Source: Heterotrichella gracilis
Taxonomy: Eukaryota > Sar > Xanthophyceae > Tribonematales > Xanthonemataceae
DNA length: 64,000 bases
Assembly (NCBI GenBank): GCA_032358255.1
Contig: JAULBX010009991.1
Location: 124,001-188,000 of the forward strand
Direction of reading: 5' to 3'
In this document: one piece after another, positions 25,301 through 37,419 of the stretch
Layout: each line of letters opens with the position of its first letter
Position numbering within the stretch: position 1 is the stretch's first letter
Notes under the pieces: generated by a model
Database searches by the model: none
What the model saw: the letters and a program-made list of their open reading frames with translations, nothing else
Told to the model about the DNA's origin: nothing
Position numbers and translations under genes: made by a program

Positions 25301-25772
25301 AGATTAAAGTGTTGCAAGTGGACTCACATATCACACCAGACTTGCAAGTAACGTCCAAGAGTGGTAAAGCATGTGCTCTAGCTTACCACACTGGGGACTG
25401 GTTCAGCCAGTCCTCAACCTCTTCCTCGGTGGGGTTGATGGCACTCAGCGGGGTTGGGCAAACATCCTCCACGTCCTTGCTCGGAATTGCACATACCGAC
25501 TTCTTGCCTGGGGTGGCACTGCTGTTCTCTTTATCCCTGCAAGCCGCGGTAGAGTATGTTGCTATGTCTACACGCACCAGTCATGAACACTAGAAAGCGT
25601 TGGAACAGAGCTGAAGTCCTTTTGTTGTGCGTGAGTGGTGAGGTCAACAACAACAGACATACCCAGTGGCCAAGCCAGTTGCTGTGAAGACTGCTTTGCC
25701 AAACGCGGTGGGTGTCTTCAGAGCGTTTCCATCAAGCTCGCCAAGGGGCAAAGCCACTGAAAGGGTCCCCAT
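22368..25772 (-). CDS. unrecognised coiled-coil protein with a KEN motif
   Basis: Eleven minus-strand exons (25772-25663, 25536-25387, 25278-25140, 25028-24780, 24507-24403, 24159-23956, 23715-23626, 23398-23308, 23189-23074, 22811-22656, 22607-22368) join in frame to 549 residues. The N-terminal third is disordered and contains DKENSSATP, a possible KEN degron for the anaphase-promoting complex, and SPVWSEVSD. The middle is heptad-rich: ISKLAAERDQLEQHVEELES, RLMWQLREAKDRLTLLEDK, QAQKLNSRVEELQWENE and SETLKEMVKQLHGELDTF. An eight-alanine tract is coded by a CAG/GCT repeat near residue 410. I recognise no family. Its arrangement suits a cytoskeletal or cell-cycle scaffold, but that is inference. 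An in-frame GTG at 25871 was not taken as the start. Confidence 0.7.
23152..23178. repeat. CAG microsatellite coding polyalanine
   Basis: Nine CAG-type triplets on the plus strand; read on the minus strand in frame GCT they code an alanine run in exon 9 of the coiled-coil gene. The same repeat motif codes glutamine in two other genes of the window. Confidence 0.85.
24588..24760. repeat. duplicated blocks in a coiled-coil gene intron
   Basis: Two blocks occur twice about 90 bp apart: CTTCGC-(TGGG)-CAGATGAACCTG (about 24599 and 24688) and CTCAACCATCATCATGCCA (about 24643, and 24730 with one change). The copies are diverged, which suggests an old tandem duplication within the intron between exons 4 and 5. 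Confidence 0.7.
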
Positions 25773-26977
25773 TGTGGCAGACCTCACAGTGCACCTGCTG
25801 CTGAGCTTGTTCAGGAGGAGCTCTACTGCAAGTGAGGGGACTGGGTACCTAGATGCACTGTTTGACACCACTTATGGTTGACCATGCTCCCAACAGGACC
25901 TTGCAGCTGTGTGAACAACGGTGACCATTGGTATACACACTAGTAATAAAGGACCTTGCTGACCAGGGTGGCTCCGAACAGATAGCATTCAGTTTTAGAA
26001 ATATGCAAGCAACAACAGGCTAGCTGCCATAACTGACACTATAGAGCTGGTTGCTAAGGGTTGGCTACACTTGCAGGTACAAGCCCATTGGTCAACGATG
26101 TAGTGTCACCATGTTGACCAACTGGTTCACAATACTACATTTCCGCTTGGTGGGCTGTGTGATAGAGGGTGTCAAGGCACGGTAGCAACCTAGAAAAGCA
26201 CGGTAAGCACCACGTGTTTGCCGTGGTTCGCAAGGGCGGGCGCATAGATGCATTGTGCACCCACCTAGCTGCACCAGGACTAGGTGGGTGGTGACCAGGG
26301 TCAAAGCAGTAAGCCAGGCTTTGCAGTTGTAACGGTTTCGCATGATTGCCCACTATCCAAACAGGCTGGGACTAGAGTTTCAGTGGCGGAAAGGGTTCGC
26401 ACTTACCACTTTCGTTTAGGTGGCAAAGTGGACCACCACCACCAAAGCTGGTTCGCTCTAGGCTGTTGACATACGTCCGTCACAAGCGTCTTGTGCAATA
26501 GTGCATGAACAGACCCGTTGCATTATGGCTTAGTTGGATATCGTGGTCCGCTTTGTGGGTCAACCTCTCCGAAACTTTGGCCAAAGTCAAACGTTTATTC
26601 GAAACTCATTTGTTTTTTTAAAATTGAAAATTTATTATTTCTATTTTTTCCTTGGCGCTTTCCTCTGCCTTTGCCAAAGGCTTTGGCCCAAAGTTTTGAG
26701 TCTTCTTTAACCCGCAGTAACAAGGACACCTTCATAAGAGTCTGTTTGAATGGCCTCTCTCAAAAGCTTGGTATTCCTGTCCAGCAATTTGGGCCAGGTC
26801 AATCACCTGAGGTGGATGAACCAATGCACCCAGCTTATAGACTGCAACCTGGACCCTGACCTGGACCCCCGCGGCGGGTATTACATACTGTAAGAAGTGT
26901 GGTGCCCAACTGGGTTAGCTTACTGGTGCGGGATCTGTCCTTCTGTAGACCAAGACCAGCTACCAGGAAAGGGCATA
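25773..26977. promoter_or_regulatory. divergent intergenic region upstream of ALG3
   Basis: 1.2 kb between head-to-head genes. A plus-strand block at 26720-26838 (NKDTFIRVCLNGLSQKLG and onward) follows an acceptor-like tract and looks protein-like, but I found no partner exons or family for it. An AT-rich run lies at 26607-26650. The remainder shows nothing recognisable. Confidence 0.3.
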
Positions 26978-29230
26978 ATGAAGCAGCGGCCAGCGAAACA
27001 AGCTGCACCCATGCATCGCTTGAGTCAGCAGCTTCAGCGCTTAAACGACCCTGAAGACACTGCTATGGGCTATGCAGTGGCTGGATGTCTGCTCGTTGCG
27101 GAGGCCGTGCTGTCCCTCTTGATCGTGTACAAAGTTCAGTGTAAGTGGGAGGGCAGCTGTACCCCTTTGTTCCTTGGTGCCAAGGGGTGTATGTGGCACT
27201 GATAAAGTATCCTTCCCCATCCCCAGACACAGAGATTGACTGGGTGGCGTACATGGAAGAGGTTAGAGGCTTCCTACAGGCAAGTGGTTGAGTTTGATGG
27301 GGCATATGCGTGGGGTGCTGATGCCAAGCAGCACATTTATGAATGCGGCCCAGAATCGACCACAACGTTAGACTCGGACTGTTGTGTGACATTAAGACGT
27401 CCTTTTTCATGCAACTGTACGCTGTGGGTCGCTTATTGACTTGCACAATATGTGCATGCATTTTGCCCAGTAATGCATGCATGCATTGAATAATGTTGCA
27501 TGTCACTTGTCAACCTCACAGCAGATTGAAAGCCTGTCCATGTCAACTGTTTAGATGGAAATTCGCCTGAAATTACTTGCAATATATTGGTAATGTGCTC
27601 CATCCAACCTTGCTTTCCCAGCTTGACTTCTGTTATGGGGCTTTGCTACTAGTCAAGGGGGGTTCCACAGGTGCCAATGGGTAACATTTGAACTCCTTTC
27701 TCACTCCAGGGCGAGCGCGACTACCTGCAGCTGAAAGGCCAGACCGGGCCCCTGGTCTATCCAGCGGGGTTTGTGTACATCTACTCGGCGCTGCACTGGT
27801 TCACAGGAGGGGGCAGCATCCTGCCCGCTCAGCTGGCGTTTGTGGCACTCTACCTTGCAACACAGGCTGTGGTTATGCTGGTCTACGTGCGCGCCAACGC
27901 AGTCCCACCTTGGGCACTGGTGCTGCTGTGCCTCTCCAAGCGGATGCACTCCATCTTCATGCTGCGCCTGTTCAACGACTGCTTCGCGATGCTGTTTGCG
28001 TATGTGGGCACAGCGCTGCTGCAGCGGCGCAGGTGGAAAGCTGCCATCTTCACCTTCAGCCTGGCTGTCAGTATCAAAATGAACGTGCTGCTGATGGCGC
28101 CACCAGTGCTAGTGGTTTTGATAAAGGTGGGGTGTGCAAGCAACGTGTACATGGGCTGAGTGGCATCTTATCAATCGCCACTACCATTTGAGCATATTGC
28201 ACTACCTGCAGTGCCAAGCGTTGCCAGGATAGGATGTATGGGAGGATTCTTCTGTAGGCAATCATCAGGCATGCTCAATGCACGGGCAGTGCATGGAAAG
28301 ACGCCGTCACGCAACGCACTCTATTTTGTCAACCAAAGCTGAAGCTTGCTGAAATGCTGGTGCATACATGCAGGCTGCAACGGTAAGAGACATCGTCAAA
28401 GGGACAGTGGCGGGGATACTCCTGCAGCTGATGCTGGGCCTCCCATTCCTGACTACATTCCCCCTCTCCTATCTTCAGAAGGCCTTTGAATTCTCTCGCG
28501 TGTTCTTCCATGTGTGGACAGTCAACTGGAAGTTCCTGCCGGAGCATGTGTTTCAGTCCAAGCCATTTGCTGTTGCCTTGTTGGTGGCGCACCTGGGGCT
28601 CCTGGCTGCCTTTGCCCATTACAGGTTAGTTACATATATAACACATAAAAGATAAATCTTTTGTACAAAGTACACTCTAACAGTTTAACCAGGGTATCAG
28701 GCATAGTACCTTCGATCACGCGCCAACCAACATGTTATACGCCACAGTGTACAGCCCCATACAAGGGCATGTGCGTCTTCCAGCACAAATCAGGATCACA
28801 CACCGTTACTGATTATCTGTGCGTTTGCCACTGCAGGTGGTGCAGGTCCAATGGGGGCGTGTTTGCTGCAAGTCAGCAGCTATGGTCCCGCAAGGATACT
28901 GAGTCAGCAGCAACCCCTGCACTGGCAGCAAAGGAGGTGGCGCAGATTGTATTCGTTGGGAATTTTATCGGCATCGCATGCGCTCGGTCCTTGCATTACC
29001 AGTTTTATTCGTGGTACTTTCACACCATACCGTTCATGCTTTGGCAAACCCCCTTCCCAGTGCTTGCCAAACTGGTCATCTGGCTTGGAATAGAGGTGGT
29101 TTGGAATGTGTACCCGTCTACTGCTTTGAGCTCGGGGGCGTTGCAGTTGCTGCATGTGGGTTTGCTAGCAGGGTTGTGGTACCATAGCACAGCAGGTGCT
29201 AGACCCAGCAGCAAGGCCCACAAGGAATGA
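26978..29230 (+). CDS. ALG3: ALG3, Dol-P-Man:Man5GlcNAc2-PP-Dol alpha-1,3-mannosyltransferase
   Basis: ER membrane enzyme that adds the first lumenal mannose (from dolichyl-phosphate-mannose) to the lipid-linked N-glycan precursor. Five exons (26978-27140, 27227-27279, 27710-28126, 28374-28624, 28837-29230) join in frame to 425 residues, close to the family length. Hallmarks: TEIDWVAYMEEVRGFL, then GQTGPLVYPAGFVYIYSAL, then LCLSKRMHSIFMLRLFND, then LAVSIKMNVLLMAPP, with many hydrophobic membrane helices and a late FLPEHVFQSKPF and LHYQFYSWYFHTIP. ATG 26978 gives a short cytosolic N-terminus before the first membrane helix. The intron 27280-27709 has a GC donor (gcaagt), required by codon phase and conserved flanking residues. 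Confidence 0.96.
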
Positions 29231-30081
29231 TTGAGCCGTAAATATGGTAGCGCATGTTTAAGGCTTAGCGCAGCTGCAGCGGCTGCAGTGACGGGCTGTG
29301 CGGTATTAATTTATGTTTGGAGGCATAAACGACTGTAACTTTGGCCCTACGCCTTCGAGCCGGTGCGAGCTCTGCATGACACAGGTTCTATGCAACCATG
29401 CTTAACATGATCATCAGGGACAGTGTGGCTTACACTACTACACTGCCGTTAGTAATTCAACATGGCCATCAACCTAATATGTTGGAATATCACTGATATT
29501 TATGCAGAAAATTCTGATGGAATACTTGTGCCATTCTTGTGCAGTCATCATCATCGTTTTTGTGTGGGTTTATCAGCTACTGTGTAGGAGTGTGTAGGAA
29601 TACTGCTAAGCAAAGTCACCTTGGAAGTCTCAGACACGAAACCCAGCGCAAGCACGGATCGGGTGGGCACCACTTGTTGTATGCCGCCCTCACATAACAA
29701 GATGGGAGCGTAAAGCGGGACACCCTCGCTGAAAGAGACACTCGACTACTCTGGATGCTTTGACAAGACCAAGCTGGTCCGACTTTGCAGGAGGCAGACG
29801 ACATAGTTGTTGTACGCATGGAGTTGAGCGAGGTAAAACGGTACAGTGACATGAGACGGGATAAACCCTTGCTCGCTCGCACGCTGGTACTTTCCACGTA
29901 GTGGAGGTATAATACATTGTAGATAACGACAAAGCTTCGAACTGGTGGCAGGCCTACCACATGCATGCATATATGGGCAAGCCTCGACAGGAGCACGTAT
30001 ATGCATGCATATTAGCATTTCACCTGTTTAGCAACTTTGCACTGCAGTGAGAGCTAGAGTGGCACTGTTTTTCTGCCGCAG
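29231..30081. other. intergenic region between ALG3 and MYND gene A
   Basis: 850 bp. It holds the ALG3 3' UTR and the upstream region of the first MYND gene, including ATGCATGCATAT palindromes at about 29959 and 30001. No additional coding or RNA gene is visible. Confidence 0.4.
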
Positions 30082-33000
30082 ATGGGCACTTCAGAAGCCG
30101 CTGGCCAACCTAGATCACACAATGCGGCCACACACAGCGAGGTTCCGGAGCCTCCACAGTTCACTGGCTTTGAGGTGGGTAGCTCTCATCATCCATTATG
30201 TTCCAAGCATGCTATGTATTGTATGGAATGCCGAAGTACTTTGCTAGCTCAATCTGACTGACCCCATTCACGGCCTAAGACAGCGGCATGTCCAACAGCA
30301 TGCGGCAAACCTTTCCTAGAAACCCACACCGGTGGTGCGCAACAGCAGCTGATGCCATGCATATGCTACAAGTTGTACCAGAGCCAAATGACCCTGTCCC
30401 GGTTATTGAAAGCCCACAAGTATGACCATGACAGGTGCTTGGGTGCCTCCGCCTGACAGGTACCTCCGCCTGACAGCCGATTTCCTGCGGTGGGCCGTGC
30501 GATGGCGCAGGGACAGGCTATGCTGGATGATGCCCTTTGCGGCAATGGTGGGCCTGGTAAGGTTCACCAGGTGGTCGATTACATGGCTAAGCATGCGTTT
30601 GGGAAGGTGAGGGTAATCATGCTTGGTACCGAATTGAGCGTGTTGTGCGAGCAGTGGCAGAAATGCCACATGGACCATGCGACTTTCAGGTGTCAGGCAC
30701 CATTGCTGAAAAAAATAGGGTAATAGCACACGCATTGTAATGTCTATTATGTTTGAGCAATGGTGCCTAATTCGCAAAAATGGCCATATATTCATCACAA
30801 AATTGGTCAGCTGCAAAACCAGTCAAAATCATCCCAAAACCGGCGGGCGAAACGAATTGAATTCACGCCCCAAACACCTGGATTGATTCCAAAAATGCAA
30901 TAAACATTGTCATCGCAGGTATCTTTGCTGCAGTGCACTGGGAAATTACAGGGTGGGAACGCCAAAATACAGGGTGGGAAACGAGTGGGAAATCACAGGT
31001 GCCAGCACTCGGGTTGTGCCTCAGATGCTGTGGACAATGTAAATACGATAACAAAAAGTAGTCCTACTTACTAACCCCACCCTTGCTGACGATGATATGC
31101 ATTGGAGGAGGGCATTGCGAACAGGGACATGCAACCAGGACTGCTGCATGCACATGCTGCTGCTATTACTTCATGGCTATCCCTCCAGGGTGCCGCCCGA
31201 GTGGAATTGCAGCATGCGCTGGCGCGTGCAGTGCTTCAGGACCCAGCAGCTTGGATATACATGCTGCAGTTCATAGTGGCAAAGCTGGACCCTGAACATC
31301 TAGTCCAGCTGGCCGGATCCCACATCATCCCTGCCATGTGCCTGGCTCTGAGTCAGAAGTACAATGTGGAGCAAGGAATGGAGATTGAAGAGGAGGATAG
31401 TATTGGAGGTACGCGGCGAAAGGGTATGGCTGCCTTGTACATAACATGTTGTGTAGACAGGAAGTAATGAAGGTGATCCAACGCACTCGTCAACACTGAT
31501 CTTAACACCACATCAATCCCACCAGAGCAACCAACCACTTTTCTCGCCCACAATCACCTCATTGGGAACCGCATCCACTCATTCGCAGGGCCCTTGGTTG
31601 CGTTGTTGACCATCTTGCATGCGCTGATCATAGTGCCTGGCAGCCTGCGCGCTTTGTGGCGCAATGGAGGCATTCGCCTGCTGACCCAGCTGATGCTCAT
31701 CCTGTCCCGCCAAATACATGCGCACCCTGGCGCCAACCATCACTCCGCGCAAGGCCAATTGCTGTGCCTTGTGGCGCGTGTGCTGAGCTGGACCATAGCA
31801 GTGGTGCACCCTTCTGGGAAAGACTGGAATGACAAGAGCCTGTACCAGGGGGGCGCTGTCACCAGGGAGATCATGGACCCGCTGAGGTGGCAGGCGGTGG
31901 CGGGTGACGTGGAGGCGGCAGGCATTTGCAGGTATGGGCAGGGCAGGGTTTAGGTTTCGGGTTCAGGTGGGAGACGTTGATGGGTGACAAGGAGGCAGGC
32001 ATTTTGCTGCTGTGGCACCAGGAGATGCCGGCGCATTTTTCCAATCCCGGCCAGATTTCCTTCCCGTTTTGCTCAAATTAAACGCCTTCAACAGTGGAAA
32101 AGCCCCCTTGTATACTGCTGCGCTGCACCTGGTGTCATCCCTGGTCACATATGGCGCCATCCCTGGGGCTGACATGATGCGGATGCCAGGGCTTGTGGGA
32201 TTTGTGACAGACCATAAGCAAGCACCCCTTGCCCAACATTGTGTGACGACTGAGGGCATCAGCGCGTCAGCATACGCAGTCACCACAGCATCGCGCGTCC
32301 TGTGGAGCATGGCTGATGACGGTCGCGCTAGTGATGATCCAAGTTTGCAGTATGCAGATGAGCTGCAAGTGCTGGTCCCGTGGCTCTCCTCCAAGATAGA
32401 TGTGAAGGTGCATGCGGGCGAGGAGGGTCCGACACATGCAGGGGTTCAGGCGCTGCAGACGCTGTTCCAGATGTATGAGACGGGGCAGATATCAGATGCC
32501 ACTGTGCAGGTGAGTGCAGCGCGTGTTGCTTGTGCCTCTGTAATCGCACTGCTGTGTTCAGATGTGTACCCTGATGCAGTTTAGCCCGAATCGTATCGCC
32601 CAAGATAGTGTCTCAGAAATTCAACCAGGTTTGCTTTAAATTTATGGGCATGGATTCAAAGTTGTAGGTATAGGTATAAATAAATGCCCTCCATTAGCTA
32701 ATAGGAGGACAGACAGTGGCAAGGGACAAACCCATCCCCATGGTTCAGATTATGTACGTATCTAGCTCCCTTTTGATGTAATTCAAACAATGTACGCATG
32801 GACCGATTGGGCAAAACAATCGGGGCTACATGGTATACAGATGATGTAATCTGCACCCCTCTGCTGTGTCTCACATGTATTGCAAGCCTCCAGTTTGCAA
32901 TTGTGGACACAATCTTATCTGCGCATCAACTCCCTGTGCACATACTTGCCCCCCATGCCACCTCTTCCTTACAATCCCCCATGGACAGACTGCGGCAGTG

Positions 33001-36000
33001 CTCCCCCTGGTTCGCCACTTCACCACGGCACCAGTTGAAGATACCATGGCTAACGATATGCTTCTAGAAACCTCCTATTGCTTCTTGGCATTTGTCAACC
33101 AGGCAATGGCAGGCGCGTCAATGTCAACGAGGCCGCCACTTGCACCCAACCACCATTTCGAGGTGGGCCCTCCCCTTACTGCTTCCCATAATCCAAGCTA
33201 GCTGTGCTGAACCCCAAAATCTAAACCCAAATCTTAGGCTAGCCCTCCCCGTGTGCACATCATCCATGAGAGGGAACAACGCTGGTATTAATGTGCTGGC
33301 AAAGCTGGCACTGATGGACTGGCAATGCTGGCACTAGGGTTGGCCTGCCAGGGTTTGCCACACGCCGAGCCCAGCCGTACCAGTATACGCTTGGCGCCAA
33401 ACCCTCAACCCTCAACCCTAACAGCCAGTTGGCTGGGCCTCCACCCAAAGCGCCTTGACACATTGCAAGAACACATGCCCCCTGGCACTCCTGCTGCGTA
33501 TATCAACAGCATCCCTCCCTTGCTGTGCAGACCCGCCTGCCTGACATGCGGCGCATGCTGTGCAAGTGCGGCTTCCACTGCGCCGCGTTGCGACAGCTGG
33601 CGGTCAAGCGCAACAGGTTGAACACGGTGGCAACCCTATGGGCGGCTACAGAAGACGATCCATGGGTCATTGAGTACCTGCAGTCCAATACCGACTTCCT
33701 GCCACAGCTGTACAGGTGGGCAGCGCAGTGGTGGAATACCTTGCGCAGAGGAAAATTATACTACCAGTGTGCACATGCCTTCATCGGCTGGTGCTGCGCA
33801 GGGGAAATTTGCTTGCTTGTTGTTGTCATGATGCCAGTACCATGGGCAGCTGGGTGCTAGAACAGGCTGATTGGCGCAAGGGTATAGCGTTGATTGCTAA
33901 CGTGGGCTGCATTGCTGGAAGTCATGTAAGTATTGAACCATAGGCACCAGGGCAACGCACAACTTCCGCATTAGAATCAAATCTCCCCCTGCAACCTCAC
34001 CAGGCCACCCATGTTTGCAATAGTGAATGGGGATTAAAAGTTTCCATCGACCCTGCAGCATGTGCCTCCATATTGGTCCTGGGGATTGGCAGTCAGTGTT
34101 GAACATGGGCCTCTGGGTCTTTGTCAGGAAGGTCGCTGGTGACTCTCAGGAGTCGACTGCCCAAGGTATGTCTAACGAATATACAAATATTCGTTATTTG
34201 ATATATTGGTATATTTGATGTCACACGAGAACCACATCCAAGCTCCTGCTTTATGGCAAAGGGTCTAGGGTTTCATGACCAAGCCCATTGCCCTGTGGTT
34301 GACGGTTCTTGCAGCCAGGTGTTCCCAGTTACTATAAAAAAAATTGCAATATAATGCTTTATCTTTTAATTATTCTATGTGTTTTAGTATTACAAGTTGC
34401 AAAATATTTTTAAATACCAGCCTTGAGGTGATGTGCGTTGCCTGTTGCAGACATCTGTCAACAAGCGCTTTTCAAATGACATGCCTCTCCTCGGGTGCAT
34501 TGCAGCGGACTGGTTGCTGCAGCAGGGTCAAACATAGCACTCTGTGGAGGAAGGCGCACGCTGCATGCTCCCTAGGCTAAGCTGCATGTTTCTGCCAAGT
34601 GGCAATGATACTGCCACAATGTGGGTGCTTTCGGTGTCTGACCTACCCCCTTGCATTTGCAGTGCCGCAGGGACTGTGGGCCCCTGCAGTCCAGGTGGTG
34701 CGCAGTTTCCCCCCGGGCAAGGTGGACTACTCTCGCGACCTTGGCAAGTTCAGGGTGGCTCGAGACCTGAAAAAGAAGGCAAGTAACATGGGTGCATACT
34801 GATGTTGTCAACAGGCATTGAGCACCCAATCTGCAAATCGGACATATGTGGATATCCAGCTGGACGTCCAGTTACAACTGGCCAACAGGGCTTACATGTG
34901 TTGTGGGGTGCCCTGAGGTGCCTAGCCTTTCTAAGAATTAGGCATCAGCTCATATATGCCCTCCACTGCCATGCCCCTCTTTTTGCCACGGTGCTGATTC
35001 CTCCCCTCCTATAGTCCCTTGTCGCAATTGCAATGTGCGCGCCCTATGGTTGCAGAGGCGCCAACCCTAAATCCTAAACTGTAAACCCTACTACCCCCCC
35101 TGGTGCTCAGGTTGAGGCCATGCACGCATTCATGCGCCAGCAAGATACTTCCCAGGGGGGGGGGGTCCAATGGCGGCCAAACCCCACCCGCTGAGCCCAG
35201 TTTGGCGCAATCGGGCGAGTCGGCCCAACCATGGAGCGACCTGCCTCCCGATATGGCGGATGCCCTCTCACAGATGGCCCAGCTCATGGTGTCAGGAGCT
35301 GATGAGGCTACTGTGGTGAGTGTGGGGGTTGCCTGGTCAGGAGATGGAAGAGCCAGGCTGGTTGCACACATGGTGTTGCACACATGTTCCTACACAGTTA
35401 TTTGTGTTTTTGCATGCTCGGTTTGCACCCCTAAGTCCACGGCAATAAGATGGTAGGGTGATTTGGGTGGACAAGAAGGCTATGGCTTTTGCTTCACAAC
35501 TCCGCCTTTTCAAGGGAACCAGGCTGCGTAATTCTTTACTGTTCAACGAGGTTTGACATTCGCAACTGGCTGCCCTTTCCTACAGCAAGCTGCAACGACA
35601 AACTACATCAGAGGTGTTTTGGATCGAGGCGATCAGACACCTCCCCACAGTCCCAGGGCGACAACCACTACCACCATCAGCCAGCGGAGCCCTCCCCGCA
35701 CCACCCCAGCCGCATCCACTGCTGGGGCACCCCAAAGGGAGGCTGCAGGCGCATCCACGTCAGCATCTACCGCCAATGGCCATTCAAAAAGCCAGCAGGT
35801 GCATGGTTGTGTGGATGGCCTACATCTGCATGAGGTTGCAGTAGGGTCTGGTACTTCCGGAATGCAGCAAGGGCAGCCCAAGGAAGACAAAGAGGAGAGT
35901 ACCAAGCGGGCAAAGAAGAAAAAGAAGGAAAAGATCTGCAGCGGTTGTGGGGTGGCGGCGGGTGGAGACGTGGCCCTGTGCAAATGCGCGTGTGGGTTGT

Positions 36001-36101
36001 TGTTGTACTGTGGCAGTGAGTGCCAGCACGCGCACTGGCCCCAGCACAAGCAGGCGTGTAAGGAGGCGCGTGCGGCAAAGGAGGGGGAGCAAGGGGGGTG
36101 A
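30082..36101 (+). CDS. large MYND zinc-finger protein, tandem copy A
   Basis: Paralogue of the gene at 37420-43793, about 900 residues. Exons inferred by homology and phase: 30082-30174, 30460-30606, 31189-31408, 31589-31931, 31999-32509, 32989-33162, 33531-33715, about 33850-33925, 34059-34165, 34663-34778, 35111-35315, 35586-36101. The body is alpha-helical and matches no family I know (LAGSHIIPAMCLALSQKY; SGKAPLYTAALHLVSSLVTYG). The C-terminus after a lysine-rich stretch is a MYND finger (ICSGCGV, CKCACGLLLYCGSECQ, HWPQHKQACKEA), usually a protein-protein interaction module. Odd points: relative to copy B it lacks about 70 residues at the start of exon 5 yet stays in frame; exon 11 holds an 11-G run after which the reading frame is shifted; the exon 8/9 join does not match in phase. 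The intron 34779-35110 has a GC donor. It may be partly degenerate. Confidence 0.7.
30443..30476 (+). repeat. tandem duplication of the exon-2 head, MYND gene A
   Basis: The 17-base unit GTRCCTCCGCCTGACAG occurs twice back to back. The second copy is the start of exon 2 (VPPPDS); the first lies in the intron just before it and supplies the AG acceptor. Copy B has the unit only once. Confidence 0.8.
30695..30768. repeat. perfect 13-bp inverted repeat in an intron of MYND gene A
   Basis: AGGCACCATTGCT at 30695-30707 is repeated as its reverse complement at 30756-30768, with a 48-nt spacer, in the intron between exons 2 and 3. No coding match; it could be a fragment of a foldback element. Confidence 0.7.
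35158..35167 (+). other. 11-G homopolymer with a reading-frame break in MYND gene A exon 11
   Basis: Before the G run exon 11 reads VEAMHAFMRQQDTSQ, matching VDAMHTAMRQNDDS of copy B. After it the matching frame (GGQTPPAEPSLAQSG, as in GGQPPPAESNLAQSA) is offset by one base, and the original frame meets a stop 30 bases on. Either the run length is misread or this copy carries a real frameshift. The run extends from about 35155 to 35165. Confidence 0.7.
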
Positions 36102-37419
36102 GCAGCCACAAGTGTGAAATGGGCGGTGCAAGACATTATCATCCTACGTGCCACAACTTGCTGACCATTCTGCAATAAAGCGTTCGTGTGTGTACCATAT
36201 ACATGGTCATGGGGACAAACCCAGCAAGGGTGACAGATACATGTGCTTGTAACCGCGATTATTATCATGTGGGGTAGGAGGCCAGCAAAGAGCACCATGG
36301 GGATTAGGATAGGCCCAGCCCGTCGCAGGCACACTCCCCACCACGATTCCCCCCACCACGATTCCCCCCACCACAATCCCCCCCCGCTCTTTTTTTCACA
36401 ACACCCGCATCCCCCTCAGGCCCCATCCCCATTTCCCAGACATACCATTTACCTGTTTTCCACTCTCACACCGTCCCCGCCCGTTTTCCTGCGCACCCCT
36501 CTCCCGTCGTTCCCCGCCCCACTCCTGGTCTTACTTCACCCACCAGCAGTTGCCCCTCCATTCCTCGCCACCCCCGTGTTTGCCCTGCTGGTACTTCCCC
36601 TTCCTCCTCTGCCTTCCCCCCCCCGCAAGATGGCTTTCCTGACTTCTAGGACTAGCCTGGGAGCACCTCTGCACCCTAAGGCTATAGCTAGCGCTGGCAC
36701 CCACTGAGGGCAAGCTGGGCAATGTAACTCAAGCTGTCTGTGCCTGGCAACTGGCAGCCATCATAACCACTGCAACTGCGCATTGTAGGCTTTGCAACTC
36801 GAAAACTCTAGAGCTCATCACCGTTGTTTTGAAATTTCCACAAGTTGTAGAAAATGGATCGTTGAGTGCACAGTATCGATCCCTGGGACAACCGTTTCGT
36901 CTGAAATTCCTACCAGCAAATTGCTTTTAGACAAGCATATTCACTTCACACATCACTTCTCCCGCAGAAGAAGCCATGGCACGAGCACTCGACGAAATCT
37001 GGCCATGGTAATCCCACAGGTTGGGACACTCTCTCGCGACTCGCAACGTTCCTGGCATCCAACCATTCGAGTACCCTAGGTTTTGTGACAGGGCCGAGCT
37101 GGTGATAGGGCAGACGACCAGGTACGTTTTGGAAGGCGAGGTTTGCTGCAAACGTTGCATGGACGCATATCACTGGTTTGCAATAGCTGTCGAGGCATTG
37201 CGGAAGTTCCCTAGGACCGATTACGGGGGAACATCCTATGCATGCATGCAACCCTTAACGAGACTAGCTCTGCTGGGCAGGTTTGTACTACCAGTCGACT
37301 TGTAGTTGACGAAGGTGGATTCGGTTTTCGGAACGAAGGGTTTGTTGTTGTTCTCCCTGCAGGCGAGCAGTTTTTGAGCACGCTCCCTCAAGGCGGTCAA
37401 ACTTAGCACTGGAGCACCC
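36102..37419. other. intergenic region between the MYND genes, with a C-rich tract
   Basis: 1.3 kb. It includes the copy A 3' UTR, a strongly pyrimidine-rich tract at about 36330-36625 that begins with three copies of a CCACCACGATTCCCC-like 15-mer, and the copy B promoter. A long open frame across the C-rich tract (36243-36707) is compositional and not taken as a gene. Confidence 0.5.
36330..36385 (+). repeat. three tandem 15-bp C-rich units
   Basis: The unit CCCCACCACGATTCC occurs three times in a row (the last with an A for G change), opening a pyrimidine-rich tract of about 300 bp downstream of MYND gene A. Confidence 0.8.

Noticed and set aside
29616-29996. 126-codon minus-strand frame between ALG3 and MYND-A
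   Set aside because: No homology-like pattern or splice partner.
36243-36707. Long open frame over the C-rich tract
   Set aside because: The frame stays open because of pyrimidine composition; no domain, no splice context, low complexity.
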